Positions 8,608 to 17,557 of a stretch of DNA of 64,000 nucleotides are shown here, piece by piece. The stretch lies in contig DATLXK010000062.1 of assembly GCA_035575925.1 (NCBI GenBank), forward strand, positions 1 through 64,000, written 5' to 3'. The position numbers were made by a program, and so were the translations under genes. How positions within the stretch are numbered: the stretch's first letter is position 1; the number at the start of each line of letters is the position of its first letter. Origin of the DNA: DASWTL01 sp035575925 (GTDB lineage: Bacteria; Bacteroidota; Bacteroidia; Sphingobacteriales; Sphingobacteriaceae). A model generated the notes under the pieces. It did no database searches. It was given only the letters and a program-made list of their open reading frames with translations, and was not told the DNA's origin.

Positions 8608-9450
8608 AGATATCAAGATTAATACAAGTAGTTTTGCATCGACGCTTTGAAAATGTTCTCACAGCTGTAATTAAAAACAAGTGTATCATATACAATGAGT
8701 TAACACTCAGAAAATAATTTTAAATTATTGATGTCCGGTTAAATCTAAAAACAGCAAATAGTCTTTGCTTTTATGTTGTAAACCGAGATTATTATCAAAA
8801 CTCGGAAAGCAAGCCACCTCTATACCCTTGCCTCCCTCTGTTGCCGGGAAGGGCAAATTTCTTTTGAAGGCCAAAAGAAACAAAAGCCTTCGTCAATCCC
8901 TATGTGCTTTTGCCTCCGGGCTCTCACACATCAAAAAACAATGATCGTTGCTCTTGGGGCTTCAAAACATGAAAGCCTGCCTGGTATGATCCCCAATAGC
9001 AAATGCTCGTTAGTGCTTTGTTAAATGTTACTGAAACTGTTTTTTGACTCTGCCGGCACTTGGGATTGACTTCGTTCTTCGCTACCAGCAATATGATATG
9101 AATCGTCAGTCGGCCTCCTGAGATTTGGCAGTAAAGGCGAACTTTATTCTTGCATTAACATTCATACAGCACTGTGGCCAAGCAATCCGGAGAAGTGGCG
9201 CAGATTCCATTTATTATTTCAATGACCTTCACACGGCTTGGATTGCACCGCCAGAATAAAGCGTGGATTTACAACAAATATCAGGAAGACGCGGCTGTTT
9301 GCCTACTTTCAAGCTGAAGGGAAAGTAGGTGCCCTCCCGCGGCATGAGCGGCCAGAGATAAATAAAATCATATATTTATATTAACCGGACAACAGTGATT
9401 TTAAATATATTTATCACATATTAGTTAAAACCAATTATCTAAATAACAAT
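8608..9450. other. Gene-free stretch with dispersed-repeat character
   Basis: No convincing coding frame is present on either strand over about 840 bases. From about 8790 to 9360 the DNA is visibly richer in G+C than the surroundings. It contains several hairpin-forming pieces: CTTTTG/CAAAAG near 8865-8885, and CCTACTTT/AAAGTAGG near 9300-9330. The block looks like a non-coding repeat or decayed mobile remnant rather than a normal spacer. No transposase fragment was recognised. It lies inside the pair of 38-bp direct repeats, left of the YbjQ-like gene. Confidence 0.4.
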
Positions 9451-10089
9451 ATGGAAAAATGTCCAAACTGTGATGCTCCACTTAAATCGGGCGTGTTTAA
9501 TTCCAATTCATTAATACACAAATCAAATACTGAGATAATTAATGAGTTTGCAGAGAATAAGCAGAAAGATTACTGCTTCAAATGCTCATCAAATTTATTA
9601 GAGGGTTCTAAAAATAGATTAACCATACAAATTATTGAACTTAATAAAAAATTAACCGAGCTTTTACCATTAATACCCGTCATTACAGTTCAATCTCCGT
9701 ATGACTGGAATTACAAAATTATAAATATGGTTACTGCGCAAAGCGTTACTGGCACTGGAGCTTTTGCTGAATTTGCATCTTCAATTACCGATCTTTTAGG
9801 AACCCAATCAAATAGATATAGTACCAAATTGGCTAACGGAGAAAACTTGTGCTTTTCCCAACTTAGATTAAAAGCATTAGAGGTAGGTGGCAATGCTATT
9901 ATAGCTACAGATATCGACTATACGGAAGTTGGCGGAGATAAAGGAATGCTAATGGTTTGTATGTCAGGAACTGTTGTCAAATTGGAAAATTGTGATGTGT
10001 TAGGGAACGATTATGGAGATAGGTTTAACGAATTAAATTCAACCATGCAAGATTTAACAAGATTGAAAAACTTGGATGGTATCGAGTGA
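9451..10089 (+). CDS. Zinc-ribbon protein with YbjQ-like (heavy-metal-binding UPF0145) domain
   Basis: A 212-residue protein. Residues 1-52 form a zinc ribbon (CPNC at 4-7 and CFKC near 42-45). The C-terminal 100 residues read as a YbjQ/UPF0145 domain: a region with the repeated pattern VTAQSVTGTGAFAEF, then LKALEVGGNAIIATDIDY and a closing beta strand MVCMSGTVVKL. YbjQ proteins form pentamers of unknown function; the name heavy-metal-binding comes from sequence analogy. The gene is the only one inside the 38-bp repeat island and points opposite to its neighbours, which suggests it arrived with the island. Confidence 0.65.
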   Translation: MEKCPNCDAPLKSGVFNSNSLIHKSNTEIINEFAENKQKDYCFKCSSNLLEGSKNRLTIQIIELNKKLTELLPLIPVITVQSPYDWNYKIINMVTAQSVTGTGAFAEFASSITDLLGTQSNRYSTKLANGENLCFSQLRLKALEVGGNAIIATDIDYTEVGGDKGMLMVCMSGTVVKLENCDVLGNDYGDRFNELNSTMQDLTRLKNLDGIE

Positions 10090-10206
10090 ATACCATAGTT
10101 CCCTTTCGAATGATCTTTCGTCAAAGACCGTAATTCCTTTTTAACTTGTCATAAAATACTATCAATCCTTTGAAATAAATATGCTGTTAAACTTGATTTT
10201 AGAAAT

Positions 10207-10244
10207 TTATCCCCGCTTCAACTCAAATATCGTTATTTCAGGGA
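10207..10244. repeat. 38-bp direct repeat, right copy (3' end of metallophosphoesterase gene)
   Basis: This copy overlaps the last 38 bases of the metallophosphoesterase gene, including the stop codon, and is identical to 8570-8607. The base before the shared block and the base after it differ between the copies (g versus t on the left, a versus g on the right), so the repeat is exactly 38 bases. Confidence 0.9.
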
Positions 10245-11466
10245 GAATTCCAATTCTTCCCGGATAGCCAAGAAAACCGTAGCCCACATTTACATATAAT
10301 TGCTGATGTTGCTCCTTATACAACCCAGCCCATTCTTTGTAAATATATTGAACCGGACTCCATTGAAATGCTTCCGTTTTTACACCAAATTGCATACCGT
10401 GTGTGTGCCCGCTGAACATGACATCAATCTGCGGAAATTCTGGAAGCACCTGGGCCCGCCAGTGTGAAGGATCATGTGACAAAAGTAATTTAACCGGTGA
10501 TTCTTCAGTTCCTTTAACAGCCTCGCTCAGTTTTCCATATTTAGGAAAGCGTCCGCCTCCCCAGTTCTCGATACCAATGACAGCTATTTCCTCTCCATCT
10601 ACTTTTAGCTTACGATTCTGGTTCATCAACAAATCCCAACCCATGTTTTTATGTGTGGCAATAATATCTTTCAGATTTTTTGCTTTGGCAGCGGATGGTT
10701 CATGCCCAAAATAATATTCACCATAATCATGGTTTCCTAATGTGGAGAATACACCTAGCGGAGCTTTTACTTTAGAAAATATATCCTGGTAATCCCGCAT
10801 TTCCGATGCCAGGTTATTGACAATATCTCCGGTAAAAAATATTGCATCCGGCTTTTCAGCAAGCAGGGCTTCTACCCCGCCCATCACTGCTTTATTATTG
10901 TAAAAACTGCCGGAATGTATGTCAGAGATCTGGGCAATTTTCATCCCTTCAAAAGCTTTAGGCAGGTTTGGAAGAATTAAGTTCCTCCTTCTAACCTGAT
11001 AATCATACGCACCTGACGCTATTCCCCACGTAAGTGAAGCAAATGGAATAGCAGCCACCGCCACACCGGCTTTTAGCAGGAATTCTGACCTGGGAATAGC
11101 TTCAGCATGTGCAGCACCAGGTACCGTTTGCTGATTATCCCGTTTAACAGACCTGCGTTTAATCCATATAAATCCCCGTCTTATATCATCAATCAATAAA
11201 AAAGGCAGGAAGAATATTTTGCTTACAAACGTGAGGAAAAAAGCGACTAATATGATTGCCCTGAGCGTAAGGCGGATATTAAAAAATATCCCAATGAAAA
11301 CACCTATAATCAGCAGAATAGAATATCCCCACCATACATAAGTAAATTTACGGCCATGCTTAAGAGTCCAGTTAGGGTAAATTGACCTGACTGCCCGGTA
11401 AATATAAATATCGAGAATAATTAATAATACACTGATACCAACCAGGCTTAATATCCGATCTCCCAT
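10207..11466 (-). CDS. Membrane-anchored metallophosphoesterase
   Basis: A 419-residue protein. Residues 1-90 hold three or so transmembrane segments. After a linker and another hydrophobic stretch (about 125-150), a calcineurin-like phosphoesterase domain follows with all metal-binding motifs: QISDIHSG (DxH), GDIVNN (GD), GNHDYGEY (GNHD/E) and a C-terminal SGHTHGMQ (GHxH). Relatives such as YkuE act on phosphate esters or lipid-linked substrates at the membrane; the substrate here is unknown. It lies 25 bases downstream of the MoxR-like ATPase gene and is probably the third gene of that operon. Its 3' end is duplicated at 8570-8607. Confidence 0.85.
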   Translation of the reverse strand: MGDRILSLVGISVLLIILDIYIYRAVRSIYPNWTLKHGRKFTYVWWGYSILLIIGVFIGIFFNIRLTLRAIILVAFFLTFVSKIFFLPFLLIDDIRRGFIWIKRRSVKRDNQQTVPGAAHAEAIPRSEFLLKAGVAVAAIPFASLTWGIASGAYDYQVRRRNLILPNLPKAFEGMKIAQISDIHSGSFYNNKAVMGGVEALLAEKPDAIFFTGDIVNNLASEMRDYQDIFSKVKAPLGVFSTLGNHDYGEYYFGHEPSAAKAKNLKDIIATHKNMGWDLLMNQNRKLKVDGEEIAVIGIENWGGGRFPKYGKLSEAVKGTEESPVKLLLSHDPSHWRAQVLPEFPQIDVMFSGHTHGMQFGVKTEAFQWSPVQYIYKEWAGLYKEQHQQLYVNVGYGFLGYPGRIGILPEITIFELKRG

Positions 11467-11491
11467 AGATGTAAAAAGTAAATTTAGTTAA

Positions 11492-12994
11492 TTAGCGGTT
11501 ATTATCACTGTAATCTTCATCCTCATCATCAAACTCGGCACTGAACAGGCTGTTAAACATGTCTTTAAATTCAAAGCCATTATCCAGGTACGTTTTGCTC
11601 ACCTGCGAAAATTCAGCCAGGCCGTGAAGCAGGAATTCCATCAGTAATAAATGCTGGTTTTCTGTTAGACTCGGATGGAACTGTTTTATTACATCTTTTA
11701 ATCCGGGAACCGAGTTCAGTAGTGATTTATATTTACTTTGGGTAAGATCATCATGCAGGTTAATACTGTTCCCGGTAGCAAACCAATTCACAATACCTGC
11801 ATAAGGATTAGTAGTTTTTGATTTTTTAAGCTTCTCAGGATCAGGAAAATATGCAGCCATTAACGTCTTGATTGCTTTTCCTACCAGGATATTGGCAACC
11901 TTTGCCGGCCCTTCAAGCTCCCCTTCATATACCAGTTCAATTTTTCCGGTTATAGCAGGAATAACACCAAGAAAATCTGAGATCCGAACGAATGTTTGCT
12001 TCTCATCATTGATAAGTATCCGTCTTTCGGCGTTACTGATCAGGTTCTCGTATGCAGAGATGGTAAGCCGTGCAGAAACCCCGGATTTTTTATCAATATA
12101 TTCTGAATTACGCGCTTCAAAAGCAATCTGCTCAACCAGATCTTTAACCAGACCGTCGGCTTCAATATTTTCTAATTGAAAAGTGGTAAGCGAAGCCTCC
12201 TGTTGTGTTATTTTACGGGAGATTTGGATATTACGCGGATAATGAGTGAGTATCTGGCTTTCTATACGATCTTTCAGCGGGGTTACAATAGATCCGCGGT
12301 TGGTATAATCTTCAGGGTTTGCAGTAAACACAAACTGAATATCCAAAGGCAACCGCAACTTAAATCCACGGATCTGAATATCTTTTTCCTGCAGGATATT
12401 AAATAAAGCAACCTGGATTCGTGCCTGAAGATCAGGCAATTCATTAATTACAAAAATGCCCCGGTGAGCACGCGGGATTAATCCGAAATGAATTACCCGT
12501 TCATCGGAATACGTTAATTTTAACGTGGCCGCCTTAATAGGATCTACATCACCTATCAGATCAGCAACCGTAACATCAGGTGTGGCTAGTTTCTCTGTGT
12601 ATCGTTCAGAACGATGGAGCCATGCAACAGGTGTATCATCTCCTTTGGCTTTAATTTCATTTATACCAAACCATGAGATGGGGTTTAAAGGATCTTCAAA
12701 AAGTTCTGAACCTTCAATGTACGGAACATATTCATCAAGCAGGTTAACCATTAAACGGGCAATTCGTGTTTTTGCCTGGCCGCGCAATCCTAATAAAAGC
12801 ATGTTGTGCCGTGAAAGTATAGCGGTTTGCAAATCAGGCATTACGGTATCTTCATATCCAATAATACCTTCAAACCCTGCTTCTTTATTTTTTAGCTGGC
12901 CAATCAGGTTCTCACGCAGTTCCTGTTTAACTGAGCGTGATTTATATCCTGAAGCTTTAAGTTCTGATAACGTTTTTATATGTAATTTATTCAT
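11492..12994 (-). CDS. MoxR/ChlI-like AAA+ ATPase
   Basis: A 500-residue AAA+ ATPase resembling magnesium-chelatase ChlI and MoxR proteins. Walker A is GLRGQAKTR near 70, Walker B is GIFVINELPDL near 180, and the sensor region reads IQFVFTANPEDYTNRG near 225. The C-terminus ends with an acidic DDEDED tail. ATPases of this group work with a vWA-domain partner to remodel a client protein or insert a metal. The partner gene lies immediately upstream (24-base gap, same strand). No chlorophyll or cobalamin genes are near, so a chelatase role is unlikely; a maturation or stress role is inferred. Confidence 0.85.
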   Translation of the reverse strand: MNKLHIKTLSELKASGYKSRSVKQELRENLIGQLKNKEAGFEGIIGYEDTVMPDLQTAILSRHNMLLLGLRGQAKTRIARLMVNLLDEYVPYIEGSELFEDPLNPISWFGINEIKAKGDDTPVAWLHRSERYTEKLATPDVTVADLIGDVDPIKAATLKLTYSDERVIHFGLIPRAHRGIFVINELPDLQARIQVALFNILQEKDIQIRGFKLRLPLDIQFVFTANPEDYTNRGSIVTPLKDRIESQILTHYPRNIQISRKITQQEASLTTFQLENIEADGLVKDLVEQIAFEARNSEYIDKKSGVSARLTISAYENLISNAERRILINDEKQTFVRISDFLGVIPAITGKIELVYEGELEGPAKVANILVGKAIKTLMAAYFPDPEKLKKSKTTNPYAGIVNWFATGNSINLHDDLTQSKYKSLLNSVPGLKDVIKQFHPSLTENQHLLLMEFLLHGLAEFSQVSKTYLDNGFEFKDMFNSLFSAEFDDEDEDYSDNNR

Positions 12995-13018
12995 GTTTGT
13001 TTATCGGCTGTCAAACGA

Positions 13019-14119
13019 TTACCTCACAGTCTTTCTTCTGTTCTTAATATAATCCTCAAAAATATATTCTCCCAAACCTTTTAACGAACTATAGAATGCT
13101 TTACCGCCATTTATCTCTGTAAACTGGCGTACAAACTGCTGCAAATAAGGGTCTTTTGCAATCATAAATGTAGTGATAGGTATATTCAGCCGCTTGCATT
13201 GTGCTGCCATATTCAACGTTTTATTCACTACTTTCCGGTCAAGACCTATACTGTTTTTATAATATTTGTTACCTTCTTTTAAGCAAGTTGGCTTCCCGTC
13301 TGTGATCATAAAGATCTGCTTATTATGAGTTTTTCGCCTTCTTAAAATATCTGTAGCAAGTTCTAAACCCGCATACGTGTTGGTATGATAAGGGCCTACT
13401 TGCAGATAGGGTAAATCTTTTATCGTAATGGGCCAGGCATCATTGCCAAAAACTACAATATCCAATGTGTCCTTTGGGTATTTTCGGCGAATCATTTCCG
13501 CAAGGGCCATCGCCACCTTTTTTGCAGGCGTTATTCTGTCTTCGCCATACAGGATCATAGAATGGGAAATATCAATCATCAGCACGGTAGAAGTCAGGGT
13601 TTTATAATCCTTTTCTTCCACTTCCAGGTCACGCTCGGTCATAGTAAAATCACCTATACCATGATTTACCTGGGCATTATGGATGGAAGCGGTCATATCT
13701 ATCTGATCCAGGCTATCACCAAACTCGAATTCGCGCCGGTCGGCATTCTTTTCTTCACCCAGTCCTGAAATATTTGAATTATGATTGCCTTTTCCTGATT
13801 TTTTTAACTTACCGAAGATCTCCTCCAGCACCGATTGCCTGATGCTTTGTTCCGTTTTAGCTGATATCTTAAATCCACCGGGATTATTTTCATCATCGCC
13901 CAAATAACCCTGACGTTTCAGATCTTCAATAAAATCGCCCATGCCATACTGGTCATTAGTCAGATTATATTGCTTATCCAATTCATTCATCCAGGAGATA
14001 GCCTCGTTTGCATCTCCCGCCGTATAATTCAATAATTCCAGAAACAGTTTTAGCAGTTCATCAAAGCCTCCTTTGGGAAGCTCATTGGCACTAAACTCAG
14101 AAAAGCCATACCCCCGCAT
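13019..14119 (-). CDS. von Willebrand factor A domain protein (partner of the MoxR-like ATPase)
   Basis: A 366-residue protein. The first 150 residues are helical, with GFDELLKLFLELLNY near the start. The C-terminal half is a vWA domain with a full MIDAS motif: DISHS near 182-186 (DxSxS), a Thr in TNTYAGLE, and an Asp in MITDGKPT. It opens a probable three-gene operon with the MoxR-like ATPase and the metallophosphoesterase. In characterised pairs the vWA protein brings the client to the ATPase. There is no signal peptide, so it is predicted cytoplasmic. Confidence 0.85.
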   Translation of the reverse strand: MRGYGFSEFSANELPKGGFDELLKLFLELLNYTAGDANEAISWMNELDKQYNLTNDQYGMGDFIEDLKRQGYLGDDENNPGGFKISAKTEQSIRQSVLEEIFGKLKKSGKGNHNSNISGLGEEKNADRREFEFGDSLDQIDMTASIHNAQVNHGIGDFTMTERDLEVEEKDYKTLTSTVLMIDISHSMILYGEDRITPAKKVAMALAEMIRRKYPKDTLDIVVFGNDAWPITIKDLPYLQVGPYHTNTYAGLELATDILRRRKTHNKQIFMITDGKPTCLKEGNKYYKNSIGLDRKVVNKTLNMAAQCKRLNIPITTFMIAKDPYLQQFVRQFTEINGGKAFYSSLKGLGEYIFEDYIKNRRKTVR

Positions 14120-14280
14120 ATTGTATTTTTAAAAGGAACTTACGAAAAATCTAAGATAAAAGTTTGTATCAGGAAGGATGTTAACGGGATGTAATATTAA
14201 TCTGTATTCTCGCCGATAATCTTCAATTCTATTTTGATTGCGATTGATTATTATAATTATAATTAAAGTACTAAACAAAA

Positions 14281-14306
14281 AAATCCTGATGTCGCCACCA
14301 GGATTT
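14281..14306 (-). terminator. Rho-independent terminator after the fasciclin gene
   Basis: On the minus strand an 8-bp stem (AAATCCTG with CAGGATTT, 10-base loop) is followed directly by a run of T. It lies about 27 bases past the stop of the fasciclin gene. Confidence 0.7.
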
Positions 14307-14332
14307 TCAACTTAATAAAACAGAAAAAGTTC

Positions 14333-14881
14333 TTATTTAGGCGTTACAACTGCGTTTATCTCGTGTATAACTCCATTCTTTTGGAATACGTCTGCAATAG
14401 TTACCCATGCCATTCCACCGTTTTCATCTTTAAGCATAATTTTTTTGTCTTTCATCATTGCCCAAAGTTTACCGCCGCTTACAGTTGTAAATTGTGCAGT
14501 ACCTTTTCCGGCTTTAATAGCTCTTTTAATAGCCTTATAACTATACGTTCCAGAAAGAACATGATAAGTAAGGATTTTTGTAAGTGTTGCTTTGTTTTCT
14601 GGTCTAACAAGCGTTTCTACAGTTCCGGCAGGTAATTTATTAAACGCTGCATTGGTGGGTGCAAATACTGTAAACGGACCTGCGCTTTTTAATGTTTCTA
14701 CCAAACCTGCGGCCTGAACTGCTGCAACCAATGTAGTATGATCTTTAGAATTTACTGCATTGTCTACAATGTCTTTGGTTGGGTACATAGCTGCACCACC
14801 TACCATTTTGGTTTGTGCGATTGATTGGCTTATTAATGCAGAAGCTACTAATGCAATTGCCAGTGTAAAAATTTTTCTCAT
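14333..14881 (-). CDS. Secreted fasciclin-domain protein
   Basis: A 182-residue protein with a signal peptide (MRKIFTLAIALVASALISQSIAQ) and one fasciclin (FAS1) domain. The two conserved boxes are present: GPFTVFAPTNAAFNKLP near 75-92 and, near the end, NGVIHEINAVVTP. A YHVLSG turn lies between them. FAS1 proteins are cell-surface adhesion modules, and in Bacteroidota many single-domain forms are periplasmic or exported. I start it at the ATG at 14881; an in-frame TTG at 14914 adds eleven residues ahead of the signal peptide and is unlikely. The gene is monocistronic with its own terminator. Confidence 0.88.
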   Translation of the reverse strand: MRKIFTLAIALVASALISQSIAQTKMVGGAAMYPTKDIVDNAVNSKDHTTLVAAVQAAGLVETLKSAGPFTVFAPTNAAFNKLPAGTVETLVRPENKATLTKILTYHVLSGTYSYKAIKRAIKAGKGTAQFTTVSGGKLWAMMKDKKIMLKDENGGMAWVTIADVFQKNGVIHEINAVVTPK

Positions 14882-14992
14882 TTTTGATTTGTGTTTAATG
14901 TTATTCGAACACAATTACGAGAAATGAATTAGCCCGGATTTTCAGAACCGTAAAATTCTTTTGAATATGGCTTTAGTAACGATTTATTGGGG

Positions 14993-16123
14993 TTACTCCT
15001 CAATAAATAATTCTGCTGCAATGTGATCAGCGAATAACTTTCCGGCAGTAGTAAGCGTAATTATATTTCCATTTCTGCTCACCTGGTTCTTTTCAAAAAA
15101 TACCTGAAGGGAGTTTTCGGTCATCTTGCGATAGTCTTTACCAAAATCAGTTTCCACACGGTTAAGGTCTAACCCCCATATAGTTCGCAGCGAGGTCATG
15201 ATATATTCGTTAAGCCGGTTAGCTTTGGTTAAAATTTCTTTTTCTGCAGGTATTTTTCCGCTTTCTATAGCTTCGATATAATGGTTGTTATTGGCAATAT
15301 TCCACTGCCTGGTTTCGCCGTTAAATGAGTGTGCCGATGGTCCGATACCCAGATAAGATATACCTTTCCAATAATTTGAGTTGTGCCTGGAATGTTTATA
15401 CGGCCTGGCAAAATTGGAAATTTCATACTGTTCATATCCGGCAGCTGTTAAATCTTCAATCAGTATAGTTAATTGCTCGGCACTCTGAGCCTCGTTCATG
15501 GGTTGCTGTTTCCCGTTACTGATAAATGAAGCCAAAGCGGTGGCCGGTTCAACCGTCATAGAATAAGATGATATATGCGGTATTTGAAGATCAACCACCT
15601 GGTGAATATTATTATACCATTTTGGATTGCTCAAGAGCGGATAACCATAAATTAAATCAACGGTTATATTGCTAAACCCTGCATCCTGCACTCTTTTTAT
15701 TGCACTTTCTGCTTCTGATGAAGTATGAGCCCGGTTCATCCATTTCAAATCTTCTTCATAAAAAGATTGTACGCCTATACTAAAACGGTTCACCTGGGTT
15801 TGCCGAAGCTCCTTTACTTTCTGCGGGTTTAAATCATCCGGATTGGCTTCAAGCGTAATTTCAACATGCTCATTCACGTCAAAATGCTCAGTAATAGCTG
15901 CTATCAGGGTTTCTATTTCATCAGCCGCAAGCAAAGAGGGTGTGCCACCGCCAAAATAAATTGTTTTTACCTGCAAGTCGGCCAGGTAGCTTTTTTGCAA
16001 TATTAATTCACGCTGCAAGGAAGCAACTATTTTATCTTTAAGGTGCGGTGAGGTACTGAAATGAAAATCGCAATAATGGCAGGCTTGTTTACAGAAGGGG
16101 ATGTGGAGGTAGATGCCAGCCAT
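14993..16123 (-). CDS. hemW: Radical SAM heme chaperone HemW
   Basis: A 376-residue radical SAM protein that starts MAGIYLHIPFCKQACHYCDF, with the 4Fe-4S cluster ligands Cys11, Cys15 and Cys18. The HemW family hallmarks follow: IYFGGGTPSLL, TLEANPDD, NRFSIGVQSF and YEISNFARP. HemW carries heme to respiratory enzymes; the family was long misannotated as oxygen-independent coproporphyrinogen oxidase HemN. The Cys pattern here (CxxxCxxC) and the length below 400 fit HemW. The gene is upstream of the fasciclin gene with a gap of about 110 bases. Confidence 0.9.
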   Translation of the reverse strand: MAGIYLHIPFCKQACHYCDFHFSTSPHLKDKIVASLQRELILQKSYLADLQVKTIYFGGGTPSLLAADEIETLIAAITEHFDVNEHVEITLEANPDDLNPQKVKELRQTQVNRFSIGVQSFYEEDLKWMNRAHTSSEAESAIKRVQDAGFSNITVDLIYGYPLLSNPKWYNNIHQVVDLQIPHISSYSMTVEPATALASFISNGKQQPMNEAQSAEQLTILIEDLTAAGYEQYEISNFARPYKHSRHNSNYWKGISYLGIGPSAHSFNGETRQWNIANNNHYIEAIESGKIPAEKEILTKANRLNEYIMTSLRTIWGLDLNRVETDFGKDYRKMTENSLQVFFEKNQVSRNGNIITLTTAGKLFADHIAAELFIEE

Positions 16124-16265
16124 GGTTTATTGAGTGATAATTCTAACGTTTGTTTTTAGTAAAAGTGAGTATCGCGATAATGTTCAAAATTCCTAATCCG
16201 GCTAATTTTTTTGTCCGGATATATATGTTTTTAAAGTCAACGACCCCGAATGTTTCATAATTTTT

Positions 16266-16330
16266 TTAACACATTAAAATAACGTGTTAAAAATTTGGCT
16301 TTTTCTTAACACGTTAAAATCTCATGTTAA
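16266..16330. repeat. Two 25-bp imperfect palindromes in tandem
   Basis: Two related units, 16266-16290 and 16306-16330, start 40 bases apart. Each begins TTAACAC(A/G)TTAAAAT and ends (G/A)TGTTAA, so each is an inverted repeat with 7-base arms around an 11-base centre. The right unit overlaps the original stop codon of the Fic gene. Their regular spacing suggests a protein-binding array. They lie 140-210 bases upstream of hemW. Confidence 0.55.
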
Positions 16331-16333
16331 TTT

Positions 16334-17410
16334 TTAGCACGGAATTTTAGTAGTTCCGGGGCATCGTAAAGATATTGGAGTAAGGCATCGTTGATATAAT
16401 AATTCTCCTTGCCAATTTTGTGCCTGGTAACCAAGCCCTTTTCTGGAAGCCGTTTGTCGGGTAACTTGTAGTTCATTTACCAGAAAGTCAATTTTAGTGT
16501 AAGGGTGTTTGAACAAGTTGTTAATCAACTCTTGCGAATAAATTTTCGGCAACTCGGTGCGTATCTTCTGTTTGTATTGCATCATTAAGAGTCGAATTCC
16601 TCTAACGATACCCGAAGTTTGAATCGCTGTTTGTTCGATAGCGTCTAACATGTACAAAAGCCAGGGCTCCCATTCCAGGGTTGTCCGGGTTTGTTGCAGC
16701 AATTTATAATAATCTGCTTTATGTTGATTAATGTACCTGCTCAAATACAAAATGGGTAGGTTCAGCAAGCTTTCATTTACTAAATATAGAATATTAATGA
16801 TACGACCGGTACGGCCATTGCCATCGTAAAAAGGGTGAATGCTCTCAAATTGATGATGGATGATTGCCATTTTAACAAGCGAATCCCAATCGCAAAGTTC
16901 TCCATCATTCATGAACTTTTCCAGATTGCTCATATGATTCACAATCTCATCATAGCTTTGCGGAGGAGTATAAATTATTTCGCCTGTGAGTTCATTTCTA
17001 AGGTTTGTGCCCAGCAATTTTCGGAAACCGGCATTCGTTTCTTCTAAAGTTTCTTGAATCTCTATAATTTGATTACAGGAAAGAAATCCTTTGTGTTTAA
17101 CAGTTGTAAAGCCTTCCTTTAAGGCGGTAGCATAATTATAAACTTCTTTAGCCGCCGGACTGGCAAACTGTTGCGCTAGATTATCACTGCTATATAACTC
17201 GTCATGAGTGGTGATGATATTCTCAATAGCCGAACTATCTTTTGCTTCTTGTAGCGATAAGGTATTTAAAATAATAACTTCATTTGGAATTGTTTCAGCA
17301 ACACCATTCAATTCCGCCAAGGCTTTATGTGCCAACGCCAGTTTCTTTAATACAGGCTTGGTTTCAATGTCTTTTGGAAACGGAAGAGTAGGAATTATGT
17401 AGTTATTCAT
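16334..17410 (-). CDS. Fic domain AMP-transferase-like protein, C-terminus frameshifted
   Basis: A 358-residue Fic protein. The N-terminal inhibitory helix motif SSAIEN is at 59-64 and the catalytic Fic motif HPFYDGNGR at 192-200, so AMPylation chemistry looks intact. After VTRQTAS (residue 322) the frame turns to unrelated sequence. In another frame on the same strand, a natural family C-terminus continues (EKGLVTRHKIGKENYY and so on) to a stop at 16327-16329. A small deletion around 16441-16445 has therefore removed part of the winged-helix domain and shifted the rest. The core may still be active but probably lacks DNA binding by its C-terminal domain. It has its own promoter and no antitoxin partner gene. 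Confidence 0.8.
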   Translation of the reverse strand: MNNYIIPTLPFPKDIETKPVLKKLALAHKALAELNGVAETIPNEVIILNTLSLQEAKDSSAIENIITTHDELYSSDNLAQQFASPAAKEVYNYATALKEGFTTVKHKGFLSCNQIIEIQETLEETNAGFRKLLGTNLRNELTGEIIYTPPQSYDEIVNHMSNLEKFMNDGELCDWDSLVKMAIIHHQFESIHPFYDGNGRTGRIINILYLVNESLLNLPILYLSRYINQHKADYYKLLQQTRTTLEWEPWLLYMLDAIEQTAIQTSGIVRGIRLLMMQYKQKIRTELPKIYSQELINNLFKHPYTKIDFLVNELQVTRQTASRKGLGYQAQNWQGELLYQRCLTPISLRCPGTTKIPC

Positions 17411-17482
17411 ATTTAAAGAATAGTGGCGGGGCTAATTTTTGGCTACCAGCTCGCTGTTTCGATTAGCTATTCGGCCATGATG

Positions 17483-17516
17483 CAAAGGTAAATATATCAG
17501 TATATTAAACCACAAA
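17483..17516 (-). promoter_or_regulatory. Bacteroidota-type promoter for the fic gene
   Basis: On the minus strand TTTG (17513-17516) and TACCTTTG (17483-17490) are 22 bases apart, fitting the TTTG / TAnnTTTG consensus. The box lies about 70 bases upstream of the fic ATG. Confidence 0.55.
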
Positions 17517-17557
17517 ATCAAACCTATATAAAGCACTGTAAAACACTGTATTATATT

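Noticed and set aside
11868..13052. Several open frames on the plus strand opposite the MoxR-like gene.
   Set aside because: They are antisense to a well-supported gene and show no protein-like motif.
16334..17410. Fic gene as a FicTA-type toxin-antitoxin pair.
   Set aside because: The inhibitory motif SSAIEN is inside the same protein (class II), and no small antitoxin gene is adjacent.
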